A DNA stretch of 64,000 nucleotides from Limnomonas spitsbergensis (taxonomy: Eukaryota > Chlorophyta > Chlorophyceae > Chlamydomonadales): the NCBI GenBank assembly GCA_037349105.1, contig JAYJMM010000119.1, forward strand, positions 6,025,001 to 6,089,000, written 5' to 3'. Positions 36,497-49,794 of this stretch are shown here, in pieces. Positions within the stretch are counted from its first letter, which is position 1. Each line of letters begins with the position of its first letter. The notes under the pieces are model-generated. The model did no database searches, was not told where the DNA came from, and was given only the letters and a program-made list of their open reading frames with translations. A program made the position numbers and the translations under genes.

Positions 36497-39400
36497 CTGC
36501 CGAGTGGTGGAGGAAGGGGGGAAAGGGGGGGGGTGGAGGGGGGGGGGCAGGGGCGGGAGTGGAGGGGGGGGGGGCAGGGGCGGGAGTGGAGGGGGGGGGG
36601 GGCAGGGGCGGGTGTGGAGGGGGGGGGGGGGCAGGGGCGGGAGTGGAGGGGGGGGGGGGGGCAGGGGCGGGAGTGGAGGGGGGGGGCAGGGGCGGGAGTG
36701 GAGGGGGGGGGCAGGGGCGGGAGTGGAGGGGGGGGGGCAGGGGCGGGAGTGGACGGGGGGGGAGCCACAGTAGGCAGAGTTATGACTGATAGAATAAGGC
36801 AAGGTGCTGTTTCGGATGCTAAATATGACGAAATTAGATATGGCAGCAGCAGCGGGAGCACCTGCGGGAGTGGACAGGTCTTCATGGCACCGCTCTATAA
36901 CGTCCGATTACATCTGCCTTCCTTGGCTATGGTGCTCTGGCCACAGGCAAGTGCCTTCCAGGCTATGGAGCACTGGATACAGGCGAATGCAGCTTTAGAA
37001 GCTTCGACAGCAGAGGTACCATGGGGGGACAGGGTGGGGATAGAAGCTGAGACGATGCAGGCTACTGGGCAGTACAGGCTGCTGGGCAGTGCAGGCTGCT
37101 GGGCAGTACAGGCTAGTGGGCAATGCTGGCTAGCCTACATGATCTAGATATCCCATGGTGGAGCCTATGGCAGCAGAACTCAAACACTTGCAAGCAAACA
37201 TTAGCATTTTCTTCTTGATTCAGCTACATATCAGCTACACTCCAGCCTATGGCAGGTGACCCCAGGAGTAGCCAGCCATGCTGCTTGGGCTGCCGCCACA
37301 GGATGGCCCAGGCTTGATCCCAATCGGGCCTGGGGCGGCCCGGCAAAGGTGGCCTCGTAGCCGGAAAAAGAAACACTGGTAAACATGAAAGACAATCGAC
37401 ACATCTGATGTATTTGGTAACCCAGCACGATCTGCATCTACTGGAACAGTGTTAGGATCTGACAACATAGAAGGGACTCAGGTGTGACGTGAGACGATGT
37501 GTTACACCGCAAAACAGTAAAATGTGACTTAAAGACAGTAAAATACTTGTGGCGCCGTCAAACGGCCCATCGTCACGACTGTAAATCTCTGAATACTGTC
37601 ATGGAAACAGAGAGCAGCAAGACTGCTGAAGAAGGACTTGAAGATCCATAGCTACCTATTATGATGCCTCCAAATGCATTACTCCTCAAAGTTGCAATTC
37701 TGAGTGTACAGCCATGTGGTGTACTCAGCCCTGCCATGCATCAGGAGTTTCTGCAAGCTGCCATGCATGCTCCCCTCACCATTTCACAGTCATGCAGGCT
37801 CCCTTCAGCCATTCATGCTCTCTCAGCCATGCATGCTCCCTTCAGCCATAGGCCATGCATGCTCCCTTCAGCCATAGGCCATGCATGCTCCCTTCAGCCA
37901 TAGGCCATGCATGCTCCCTTCAACCTTTCACAGGCCATGCATGCTCGCTTCAGCCATTCATGCTCTCTCAGCCATGCATGCTCCCTTCAGCCGTAGGCCA
38001 TGCATGCTCCCTTCACCCTTTCACAGGCCATGGATGCTCCCTTCAGCCAATCATGCTCTCTCAGCCATGCATGCTCCCTTCAGCCGTAGGCCATGCATGC
38101 TCCCCTCAACCTTTCACAGTCATGCATGCTCCCTTCAGCCATTCACGCTCTCTCAGCCATGCATGCTCCCTTCAGCCATAGGCCATGCATGCTACCTAAA
38201 CCCTTTCACAGGCCATGCATGCTCCCCTCAGCCATGCATGCTCTCTCAGCCATACATGCTCCCTTCAGCCATAGGCCATGCATGCTCTCTCAGCCATGCA
38301 TGCTCCCTTCAGCCATAGGCCACGCATGCTCCCTTCAGCCATAGGCCATGCATGCTCCCCTCAGCCGTGCATGCTCCCTTCGCCCTTTCACAGTTACGCT
38401 GCAAGAGGAGAGTCGCTCCTGTAACTTCTAGTAGTGCGTTATGATATGAATGACGCGTGGATGCCAGCAGCGATGAATGAGCAGCAAGGAAGTAAGGACT
38501 CACGGACAGATGACCGTGGGCGGCCGATCACGGCCTGAATTGCTGGCATTGCGTGGCAGCTTCGGCATTTCCTGAAGGTTGTGTGAAACGGTGAAATGAT
38601 GGGAGGCGAGGGACGATGAGACGCGATGCCATTCCACGTCATCGCAGCAGGTGTGGACATAACGAGCGTGGATCTGTCATCAGTCGTTAAACCCGAACCG
38701 GCTGAAACCCTCACCACAAACCTACCCTTTAATGCGTAACGTTACGAAACCGATATCCGAATTCAGGTTCGCGCGACTTCTGACACTCGACAGCGATGTT
38801 TACTCATGACAACTGGAATATTCCGCATTTAACAGGTGTTTTTCATTTCTTGCTTCCCTGTACCCCTGTACCCCTACCTGCAATGCCTACCACCTCACTT
38901 ATTTTCTTGCGCACGCACGCACACACGACATGCACACACGTGCCTCTCTGCCTGCTAGACGGAAGCTTGGAAAAAGTCCTCGCCCGCTGTCTAGCCAGCC
39001 AGTGCCTACCACACCTAGCCAAAATTAAAGGTCGTTTTTATCCATTAGGTAATTTTACTGACAGGCATGCATGCATGGCAAGTGGCAACCCGACATGCTA
39101 GCTTCCACATTCCTCACGCACAGGCGGTACTACTCATGATGAGGTCCTGCGGACTGCCACCAGGTGGTCTGTGCTGCGTGGCCCATCAACACCTTGCCTC
39201 ACTCACTAAGGATGGCAACTAACTACAACGACATATATATGGCGCACTGCCGCCAACATGCCTCCATGCATGATGCACGCAATATCTAGACGCGTCGCTT
39301 GGAGCTCAGTTCTACTCTATACTCTGGAGCTCAGAAGACTTGTGCGTTCCAACCACCAACTAGCATCCCCAACAGGACCCAACAGAATGGTACCTCATAC

Positions 39401-41334
39401 CCATCAGGGGGCCATTCACTGCCGACACTTCATGATGCTGCCATCAACGGTATGAGCCGCCCGTCACTCATTCCCTATGCAGGGTACTTTCCACTGCATG
39501 ATGAACTTGGATCTGTCCTCCAGCACTTCCGTTCAGTCCCTCCCGGCTTCTTCAAGCCTGGCCTGGAGGCATGGAGGTCTTGTCAGAATATTGCATGGAG
39601 GCGGCTAGGGACCTCCAGCACTTCATTGCTACAACGCTGGGTTCAGCCAAGGCCCGGACAGCACATGCGCCACCATGCGTTGCAACCAGCAAGGCTGCCG
39701 ATGTGTCAGCAACATCAGAGGCGCCCTGCTCATCACTACCCGTATTGGCCAAAGGTTAAGCTTGAGCAACTGCTAGACTGTCCCTTCTAAACCAGTCAAT
39801 GACGTTACACGCTAGACTGTTCCTTCTAAACCAGTCAATGACGTTGCTCAAAAAGGTTCGGCCGTGTGGGCGCATTGCCAAGGTAGGCAGAAAAAGGGGA
39901 ACGGGGGTGAACCTGCGTATCTGGTTGCGTGGGCCATTCGTATCTGTCGGCCTCGGTCCAGAGGCGTTGAGCGTCCACCGTTACCAGCGGCAAGTGGCCA
40001 TGATCGTGGCCAAATGAGGGATGTTTCATGAATGGGGAGGAGCGCGAACGCTACAGCCCCCTACCAGAAATTAAACGGTGCAGTACGCCACTTGGACGCC
40101 TGCTGCTGAAACCGCCCACGAAGTGCAATGTGGGCAGAAGCAGCAGAGGGACAGCCTTCGTGATCACTGTGCCCACCCCGTCAGGTAAGTATGATCTCCA
40201 CATCTTCAACAACGACCTAGTCAGGCTGCCCAGGAGGTGTCGTATTGCGCCGATGGTGGGGTTAGAGAGAGTTTCGACGGCGGCGTCAACTTGAGATCTT
40301 CCCAACATACAGTTATTTGTCATATGCAGACCGCGATGGTTCAAGTGCAAATTATATGTAGCGATGCCACTGACCTGGGGAACTGTATGCACATGTCTAT
40401 AGGCAGATGTTGAACTCCAGCCACCTTGATTCCCGTGCTGGACTGTTGTTACCCAACTGACCATAAGTCTGGCCCTATGGTACTGGGCCGCGATGCCCAA
40501 CATGGCCTCGACGCCACAAGGGCCATGGTTACCTAATTTCACACTCAACTGCGAGTCCTCCGACCCCATATACAAGCGCATGTGTTCGGCACCTGTTCGG
40601 CCTCTTACTTCGACTCCGGTTTCTGGCTCATGGCTTCGGGTTTTGTCTATTGTTTTCGGCTTCTGATTTTTGTTTCGGGCTCCCCTGTGGTGTGCCGCTG
40701 CTTCTTGGACTTGTGTTCTGGTGTCCATGGTGTCTACGTTCTTTGTGTTGGGTCCCTGTCGGTCTGTCTGTGGTGTTTATGTGTCATCTGTTGGTTCCCG
40801 TAGCTGTTGTTTTGGGTTTGGTTTCTGGTCCCTGTCTCGTTCCTCGTTCTCTGCTTTCTCTCCGGTTCGCGCAGCCTGGCCCTTTCGCAAAAGGCTGTGG
40901 GTGGTTTCGTCAATTTTGTAACAACAACCTGCTTGCCTTTTCTCAGCTGTCGAAGAGGGCCATGAGCGCACCTGGGCTGTTTTCTGTGTTTGCGCCTCAG
41001 GTTACAAATGGGCGGCCAGCCTCATACTTTACAAAGTCCAAGCAAAAGAAAGGTACTAAACCCAGGTAGGTTGCTGCTCTGCCTAGGGCGAAGGTGATGA
41101 GAAGGGTGACATGCATGACGAGTGGGTTGCATGAAGGAGGGCCTGCCTCAATTGCCAGCGCTTTTTGGAGACTCCCATTGCATGCCCACCAAACCCTCAA
41201 AGTCCCCAGTGTGTTAGGTATACCGGTGGCGGCATTCGCGCAATGCCTAACTCACCTGATCGTGACTTACTGTTTGCCGACGTGATCGAGATTGATTTTT
41301 GAGCAGGGCCCAGACTCTATCTGGGCTAATAGCC

Positions 41335-42388
41335 CAGGGTTACCCAGTACGGGCCGTATTGGCCTAAAATCCCGTACCGTATTTCTTACCGCACCGTACC
41401 GTTTGCAACACGGCCAAGTACGGTCGCCATGAGAGCGTACGTGCACAGATCAGTCAAACATATCAGATACCATCAGGGTGGAGGTAGAGGCAGCGCTGAG
41501 AACAAGTCCTAGGAAGGCAGCGTACACGGCTGATGCACATTGGATTTTGCAGCGGTCATCGAAGGCTGGCCAGGCCAAGAGTGGGCAATGCAAATTTTGC
41601 GATAGGATTATCGTCGGCACTTCGCTATTTACCAGTCGCCTCGCGGGCATAACAGGACAATTTGTGGCGTGTAAAAAGGTAAGACGTTTGGACGGGTGAT
41701 ACAGGCATTCAGCGGCGATGTCGTGTGATCCGATGTCTTGTATCGATGTGCATATTTAACTCTATCCGTAGTGTACGTATGTTAGAGGCTAGGAGGAGTA
41801 GGAGCCCAGGAGTCCAGGACCCCCAGGAGGGAGGCAAGACACAGGAGCTCCCTGTCTCCTTACAAAGTGATTTCCATGCATGCCATGCAATGATGCAACT
41901 CGGCAACTGTGCCAGCTGATTCTGAGGCCTCTTGTTTCTATTGCTATGTTCCTGCATGTAAAATTTCATGTGCCATGCTGGTGGGTAGCGTTTATATGGA
42001 CTGGCTGAATTGCTGAAATGCTGAATGGCATGTTGGAAGATTGTAATGGCGATGTGTGACAGTGTGAAGAGTTTGGGATTGCATCAATGATCATATTTTT
42101 CCCTAGCATGTCAGCATGGTAAATCTGCATGCATGCATGAAGATCCTTGGTGGTTATTTGGGGGCCATGCAAAATTGCATGCTGTCATGCAGCCATGCAG
42201 TATGTCAGGATGTGCATGCAAAGGGGTCAAACAGTCATGGGAGTGTTGCATGCATGTGTTTCTCTGTGTGGATCCTGCTGTTCTGAGCCTTGAAAATGGG
42301 GGGAAATCTTGGACCGTAATGCCCTACCGTACTGTCCCTTTTGTCCGTACCGTGTTCCCGTACCAGGTTTCCGTACCGGGTTACCCTG
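41335..42388. mobile_element. Older hAT-like element, unit 3 copy
   Basis: Copy of the element at 1860-2913, at the same place in unit 3. It was amplified with the unit rather than transposed. Confidence 0.75.
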
Positions 42389-45300
42389 GCCCAGAGGTGT
42401 GACATTATTAACATGATGATGAAATGCAGGCATGCAGCTGCTAGCCACTCGCTCTCCCATGCTCCTGCATGGTGGTAGAGGATTGCAATATCTTATGCCC
42501 CTAAAACCATGCCTAGCCATGCCTCAAGGGGTGCCCCACGCCATCTAAATGCTTGCGGCCCAGGCTATTAGTTTTTGACAAATGAAGAGCGGCAACATGA
42601 GGAATGCCAAGCAAAGTAGAGAGGCGCCTCTAGCTGTTGCGCCACCAAGGTGCGTTTACGGCACCATCTGCCTACACCCGTCCTGTTAACAGCTATATGT
42701 GCAGCGCATGCTGTCGAATACAGAGATGTGGTGTGGGCCACCGGCCGCAGTACTGCCTAAACAGCAATGTGCGGTCCAACCTGCTTCAGCACGTGTAAAA
42801 CAGCGGGGCTGCCAGCGTCCACCGCCAGCTGGCGGGTAATGAGATGCAGATTTAGCCATTACAACGAGACTGGTGGCAACACGTGCTCTGGCACCGGCAG
42901 CACAGCAAGACAGCCCACTCGTGGCAGCCATGGCGCCAACATGCAGCTCACAGTCAGGCAGAGCACGCACCGGAAGGTGCGACTGGAGCAGTCAGTAACT
43001 GAGTGCAGTTGAGGACCTGGCATGGGGAGTGGCTGTCCTTACACTGTCCCAAGCAAGGACTCACCCACAGCCGCTACCTATCACGGAGGTGCGAGTGGAC
43101 GACGCTTACGTGCAGGCGCAAATGGACTCGTCTGAGTGGGGGGACCCCAGGGACCCCGCTATCAAACACATGTCTGTGGCAACCTGCCGCAATTAGTTTC
43201 AGCCTACGGTGTGTGCTAGGAGCCACACCAGGAAGAAAGAGGGCGTACGCTCATGTGCGCACAGACTTCAAGTGCAACTCAGCGCCAGCGCGGCTGGCAC
43301 TACAAGACGGTTTAGCGGCCAGTGAGACACGCAGCTGTTAACCGTTGTTGAGCAGGGAAAGACGGCGAGCATGTGGAAGAAGAGCTGAGGCACATGCTTG
43401 TATGCATTACCCCACTGTCCATGAGAGACTACGGGAGAGGGGTTGGCAAGGCCCCCGGACAGAGCCTCAGACTTTCACCAGTTATCAAGGGGCAGGCATA
43501 TGTGGAATGCCCTAACTTGCGAAAGAGGCAGCCCATTTATTGAGGGCTAGACTCTTGAGGAGCTGAGGCAGACCTTCCTCTCCTCTTTGGCCCTTCCCAC
43601 CCCCCATGGTTTCCACCTTCTGTCTATATTTCCATCATCGCCTTCCAGACAGTTGGGGCCTCCCGCGGCCTAGCCTTCCGCGCATGTCCAAGAGGTGTTT
43701 TGTCAATTCGTCATAAACGTCCGACAGCTCTAAACAGTATGTTGTATACCTAGTTCTGCAATATGTTATACGAGCCGTGGCCAAGATAGGGCTTCATTCA
43801 AGCCCCGCCTCTGGGAACATGTGACAGCCATAGTACAATGCCACGCAAGCGACAGCTCATTACCATTGATTGACAGTATTAAAATGTGCTCTCAGCCATT
43901 GCCAGAATATGGGTTCGTTTGGGTGATATGGTCGTTTTTGTTCTTAGCTCGTCATGCCCATCTGGCCCTCTGGTGCAGCAAGCCTTGCAGATCAGACAGC
44001 CGGCAGAGGGCAGGTCGAAGATTGATTTCCATAATGAATGGCAATGGCTGACCAGCTGAGGAAGTCGGGCACGGAATAAAATAAGTACTGGCTTTCCCTC
44101 CCCGGATCTGCCCCAAGGGGCATATGATGGCCATATCCTAGCAAGAAAGTGCCAGCTACGGTACTCAGTTTTTACCAGAGGGTCTGTTTCATCTGATTTG
44201 TGAGAGGACGTTAAAGCCCTTGCCAGGCCATGGGCTCGTTATTCTGTGCATTTATTCGAGCATTTCTTTGCCTTTTCTCACTCAGCATTCGAAGAAGAAG
44301 GCTCACATAGAAAGCAATTTGATCAACATCGTGCTGGCCTCTGGTGCTCGCTGTTGCTGGTTTCTGAGCAAAGAGAGAACCCAACCAAACCCCTAGATAG
44401 TGCTGTGCAGTTTTGTGAAGTTTTTAAAGTCCAGCAGAGCATCACATTTGGTGCATGGGACATCGGCCCGTAAACTGGAACATGCTCTGGATACGCTATG
44501 ACAGCGATCGAAAACCAGTGACCCCCCTGGGCCAGCAAACAACACACAGCCACAAGATAGTGGCGTGGGAATGAACCCTTTAGTGCAGAAGATAAGCCCC
44601 GGCCATAAAACATGACGTGGGTGAAAAACACTTTGATTGAGCGCCGCCTAGGAAAATATGAGGGAGACGGAATATGAAGCAGAGTTACGAAATGATTATG
44701 TCTTTTCATCATATACTGAAAGATAGAAAAACTGATGTTCTTCCAGAAAACAGATGCAGAAACCTCTGCATTTAGCTTGCCCCCTACTCCATTTGTGTAA
44801 CATTTTAGGGCCGCATCCTTGTCCGATAGAAAATTATAGAAAATAAGGTTAAATTGAAAACGAAGGTCGGTATAAAACGGGAAGAAAATCATGTGAAGCT
44901 CATCCTCCCATAGTGCAGAGGATAAGCCTCGGTCATAAAACATGACGTGGGTGAAAAAGAGTTTGGTTGGACACCGCTTAGGGAAATTTAGAGGGGAAAC
45001 AAGTATGTGTGAGTGAAATGTGAAAAAGTCGGTAAGGAACTGTGTGATGCTTCAGTGAAAGTGGAGTGCTGAGTTGCTGTCCCTAGCCTAACCGACCAGC
45101 ATGTTGTTTCATTAAGGGCAAAAGGCTCACAGTGTGGACATCAATAATGAGAACATCAGCATCCAATCTTGAAGGCTGGTAGCACCCTCTGGTTTAACTT
45201 GCCCAGGACGCGGTGGGGGTGTCCCTTAGAGTTCACAATGACTGGGAAAACGTGGCAGATCAATGCACATGCTACCATCGGCCCCCAGTAGCGCCAGCCC

Positions 45301-45936
45301 TTGGTAGTTACCTCTTCCCAGATAATGTCTATCCCTCAAGCATCTGCTTTCCCATCGGCTGTAAGTGGGTGGCTGTGCGTGGAGGATGGGGACTGCATGT
45401 GCGCTGGGGCTTTGCCTGTGGGCGGGGCACTGTGCATACGGGTTTGGGAGTCTGCAAATGCGGTTGGGGGCTGTCCACACAGACGCACTGCATCAATTTG
45501 TGACAAGAGTACAGGGCATGTCTGTCTTGCCCTCGTCAGAAAAAAACTATCAGCGAAGCATTAGTCCAGCAGCATCCCCTGGCAGCATCACACAAAACAT
45601 AGATTGAAGAGTCGGTCGCAGGAAGGGTGAGGCAGATGCTGTTAGAACCTTTTCGCACACCTCTCAAAGAGTGTTGCAGCCGAGATGACTAGATGTAGCC
45701 GCCATCTCTCCTGCTATCGCCATGTGGATCACCAGCAACGTTTTGCGGAGAGAAGTTCCCGCTACGCCTGGCCATGCTTTCCCTTGGGCTCGTTTGAGGC
45801 TCTCTCTCTCTTTGATAGCTGGCATCTGGACCTCGTTGCAAGCTCGGGGCCCTTGAATGAACAGCATTGTGGACTGGCATCCTAGAGTACAGCAAGAACA
45901 GAGGGCACACCAATGCTAGTCAGTTCTGGACGTAGA
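42224..45936. repeat. Block X, copy 5
   Basis: A-X-B context like X1 and X3, with the empty hAT site. It is a mosaic: it carries the X1/X3 base at the first diagnostic site but the X2/X4 base at the second (TTAGTCC near 45560). It also has a private G at 44346. Confidence 0.93.
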
Positions 45937-46024
45937 TGCATGCAACAGTAACAAAAATAACAATCAAAATGTATTTCCAAGCTCAGTGCGATACCTAGGA
46001 GACAATAACACTCAGTTCCCACAC

Positions 46025-47243
46025 TCACGAGTGGCTTCCTCGCAGGTGACCTCTCTTTGAGCCATAGCTAGGAAGAGGTATGCCACCAAATTCGTCCTCG
46101 TCGCCCTCAGGTTGCCCCGTCATATGAGAGCCTGGACCTTGGGAGCCCCTGTAAATCGGATTGTCCCCCATCTGTGCGGCAGGATTTATGGATCAGGTTA
46201 GGAGAACTGGCGAGGGCTTCTGTAGCCACATATATTTTCAGAGGTCTCACCTGTTTCTCAATTTGCGGACAGGTCCCATCCACATTCTGGAAGCCCAGCA
46301 TCTGCCTTGGCGGCCCCAAGCACATCATGATCAGAGCAGTGACCAAGGCAGCCACCACGGGCACGGTCCTCACGATGGACGCATCGAGGCTGCGCACAAC
46401 AAGGACCCATGCAGGGATCTGAATACGCAGTCAGATCAGTCGCAGCACATACATGCTCACCTTGATGTTCCTGTCCCACTGTTGAATAAGCACATGGAGA
46501 TCGGGCTGATGAACACAGCGATGAGCAAGAAAGCCGTCATGGAAATGAGGGCATGGACGTAATCTCTGACCTGCAGAGAGACAGGCAATCATATAAATGC
46601 CAGGAGACACTAATGTTGTCATTTTCAGACTTTATGGCTTATTTTTTAGAAGCCGGGGATAAGTGTGTCCATGTGGGGAAAGTGTGGGCGAGAGTTTCGA
46701 AAGTCCTCCAAGAAACCAGGAGAAATATAAAATTGAGTGTAAGATGCATGGGGTAGTCCGCATTTACCTTGAGATAGTAACGCTCATAGACACGGTCCTT
46801 GTCAAAATCTGTGGGGAGTGAGAAACACAGGGGGCCGTACAATGGCATGAGCAGGACGACGTAACTCTGCTCGTTTGAGGCTGTGTATGTGTCGGTGAAG
46901 GACGCAGCAATGACCAGAAGACAGAAGAGCACTAGTATAGCGATGATCAGAGACCTGGTGGAAGATAAAGATATAGGCACTCGTCAGCGGCATCGCCATG
47001 CACATAAGATTAAGCAAAGAATTTGCATGGTCTTATCCAAGATAAAGATTTTTGTCTTGGGTACAACTGGCCATGTGCCTGCGTGAGATCACGGGCATGA
47101 TTCACATGCATTTGTTCCTGGCCTACGCACTTGCTCTGATGGTTGCAAGAGATGTCATTGTTTATGATGACGTTGCTCAAGATCCAAAAAGACGTGAGGC
47201 TGCACGTCGGGAAGTAGAACGCAACTCTCGTGACAGCGTCCAT
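46025..47243 (-). CDS. DMP: DUF679/DMP-family membrane protein, copy 3
   Basis: Unit 3 copy. Exons are 47243-47131, 46954-46768, 46570-46461, 46389-46251 and 46171-46025. The reading frame and all splice borders are intact. The only change noticed within the gene is intronic (C for T at 46630). This copy lies next to the original right flank of the array, so it may be the ancestral gene or the one nearest to it. Confidence 0.85.
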
Positions 47244-48156
47244 GGCAAGCTTGCAGACGGATTGTACTACGACTACTTGGTTGCCGAATTTGTGTCAGAT
47301 GGAACTTTCAAGTCCAGTTCTGTGACTCCCAGAGAAGTCAGCCGAAGCTTATCCTGGGGAAAACAGAGATCAAGTTTGTGGCTGTGCGTTTTGGTGGGGC
47401 GCTGTTTGTAGGGGAGGTTCGCTGTTCGTGCAGGCAGGGGCGGTGCACGCAGGCTATGCGCTGTCCATACGGCCAGGTGACAGTGAAAAGTGGCAGGGGG
47501 CTGTGCATGTAGGCAGGCGGCTGTGCTTACAGTCAGTGCACATGCGGGCGGGGCGCTGTGCAAGTGTGCATGCAGGTGGTCCGCATGCGGGTGGGGGGCG
47601 TTGCATGCGAGCGAGGTAGTGTGCATGCAGGCGGGTGGCTACGCAAGCACGAGGAAGCTGTTAATGCATGCAGGATGCTTCACACAAGGATGGGATGCTG
47701 GTAGGCAGGCTGGACGCTGTGCAGGTGCGTCAGCACTGGACATGAAAATGTTGTGAATGCTCTCTTGCGAGAATAAGGTTTAGGAGAGCGTAATACAAGT
47801 ACCAGTACCTGAAGCTTTAGCAGGTCGAGCTTCAGGTAGGGTTGCAGCCGCGATTATTTCACCCTCGCCTGAAACAATCCCGACTCCACGGAAACCCTTG
47901 GGACGCTTGGTGTGATTGGAAAATCAGTTGATATATAGCATGTAGAGTAGGAGAGTAATGGCATACGCTTATTTTTAAAGCTGGAGGACTCAAGCAAATA
48001 TGACATGACATCACTTCCTCTTGAATGTTCGAAATGACGTCATTTGACCGACACGTTAAAGAGTGGGATTAGGAGGATTTCGATTTCTGACAGAATGTCT
48101 GAGGACGCGGGCGCTGTAAATCCAGCACTCGGTCGAATGCCACGTAACGTGGATCA

Positions 48157-49038
48157 ACCGACGACTCAGGAGCTTGTTATATGCGAATGATCTCTCCCGG
48201 CAGCGGCGCCTGCTGGAATCATCAGTTTATCAGCTCCAGGTCAACGTCAGCAGGGCAGAGATCTTGGAGTTAGGCAGCTCCGTAGCAGCGCAGCGCCGGC
48301 ATCCAGCCCATATCTCCGTGTATGGCCCAGATAGGATAGTGCTGAAGCGTGTCCAGGAATTCAAATTCTTGGGCATCATTCAGCATGAGAGCGGCAACAT
48401 GAAGAAGGCCATGCATGGAAGAGAGGCCGCATCTGGCTGCCGCGCTGTAGCGTCTCTGCCGCATGGCTGCCAAGGTGCGCCTGTGGCATCATCTGCCTAC
48501 ACGCAGCCAGCCAGCGGCTACCTACGCAGCGCTTGTAGCCAACTACGCTGATGTGGTGTGGGCCACTGGTCACCTTAAACCGCGGCCATATCTCCAGAGC
48601 AAGATGCAGTCCAGCTTCCTCTAGCACCTGCGCCAGGCAGCGGGGCTACCTGCATCCGCCATTAGTTGGGGAGTCATGAAGGAGTTACAGATCCAACTGT
48701 TACAGCGAGGTTGGTGTTTTAACGTGCTCCGCTTCTACAATGCAGCGGTAGCACCATCAACACAGCAAGACAGCCCTTTCATGGCGGCAGCCATGGCGGC
48801 CGGTATGCATCTAGCGCTAAGACAGAGCATCGGAGGGCAAAACTGGTGCAGTGAACTGCTAGGTGCCTTGGAGGAGCTGGAGCTGGGAGACACCGCCCCA
48901 AAACTGCGTCAGACAGCGGCTGACCTACAGCCTATACCCACTTTTTTTAGTAGGGCCCAGAGGTGTAACGTCATGAACAGGAAGGGGATGGAAGTTGATC
49001 ATGCGGACCTCTTTCCCACTTGTTTGAAGAGATGGTAA
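48157..49038 (+). pseudogene. LINE reverse-transcriptase fragment, unit 3 copy (longer frame)
   Basis: Copy of the remnant at 9940-10766. The terminal TAG of the other two copies is AAG here (48982-48984), so the last frame runs on for 18 more residues to a TAA at 49036-49038. The frameshift and internal stop further upstream remain, so this copy is also dead. It suggests that this copy is less degraded at its 3' end. Confidence 0.7.
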
Positions 49039-49794
49039 ACAAATGAGCTCCAAGAGATCAATAGCTGGGCTGTTCATTACTGGCTTGGCGGATATTTGTC
49101 GTACCACTGTCTCTTTGTTCATTCGGAAGGCCAGTCTAATTTGTGCAGGTGCACATGTGCACAAGTTAGACATGACAGGTGGGATGGTGCTGGCAGAGAG
49201 GAACACAGCAATGGGTCTTCACCAAATCTGGCGCGGCTGGGGGTTGTGTGAGCCTCATATGGCCTGCCATGTCACACATGGTCTGCCATGCAAGAGTTGA
49301 CCAGTGGCTAAAAGTAACTGAGAGTAACTCTAGTGCTATCACAGCACCAGACAGACCTGTGAACGACCGGCTGTTGCTTCATCTGTTGCCGGAAGTCCAA
49401 CATACCTAGTTCACACAACTACACGCATACTCCTCGCTGCGTTCTGAGTTCAGGCTCAGACGCAAGACGGTTTCATATCCGTTAGTGGCTATATTCTTTC
49501 AACCTCGCAGCGCTCTGTGTTCTACGATTTATCGAGACTTACAGATTGCACCGACTTCGTGACTGAGCTAGTACGCCACCAACTAATACGCGCGGTGCAC
49601 CCGCACATCATAACAATTCACCCTGTCCACTGGACATACTCTGGGTAAGAACTTGGTTCTGTTTCTGCAGGGCTGTCTCTTGGGTTAGGGGCTGTTGAGG
49701 GTCCACAAGGTTCAAGATGGAAGAAGAAAGAGGAACTACGCCCCCCAGGGGAGAGCGGGTTAAGGGAACCGCGCAGCTCGGTGCCGAATAACAG

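Larger units (their letters stand above)
20369..39475. repeat. Tandem unit 2 (A-X-B-X-C), 19107 bp
   Basis: This is the only complete unit without the hAT insertion. Blocks by offset from unit 1: A 20369-23116, X3 23117-26829, B 26830-30713, X4 30714-34426, C 34427-39475. It carries a full DMP gene and a truncated epimerase gene, as in unit 1. The G-rich minisatellite in block C differs from that of unit 1 in the lengths of its G runs. Confidence 0.95.
39476..49794. repeat. Tandem unit 3, partial (A-X-B), right end of the array
   Basis: The offset from unit 2 is a constant 19107. Blocks: A 39476-42223, X5 42224-45936, B 45937-49794. After the shared end of B the sequence continues into unique DNA (49795 onward) instead of entering another X block. 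This therefore looks like the original right flank of the locus. The last 0.8 kb differs from the other B copies by many substitutions and small deletions, totalling about 26 bp, whereas the first 10 kb is nearly identical. Confidence 0.93.
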
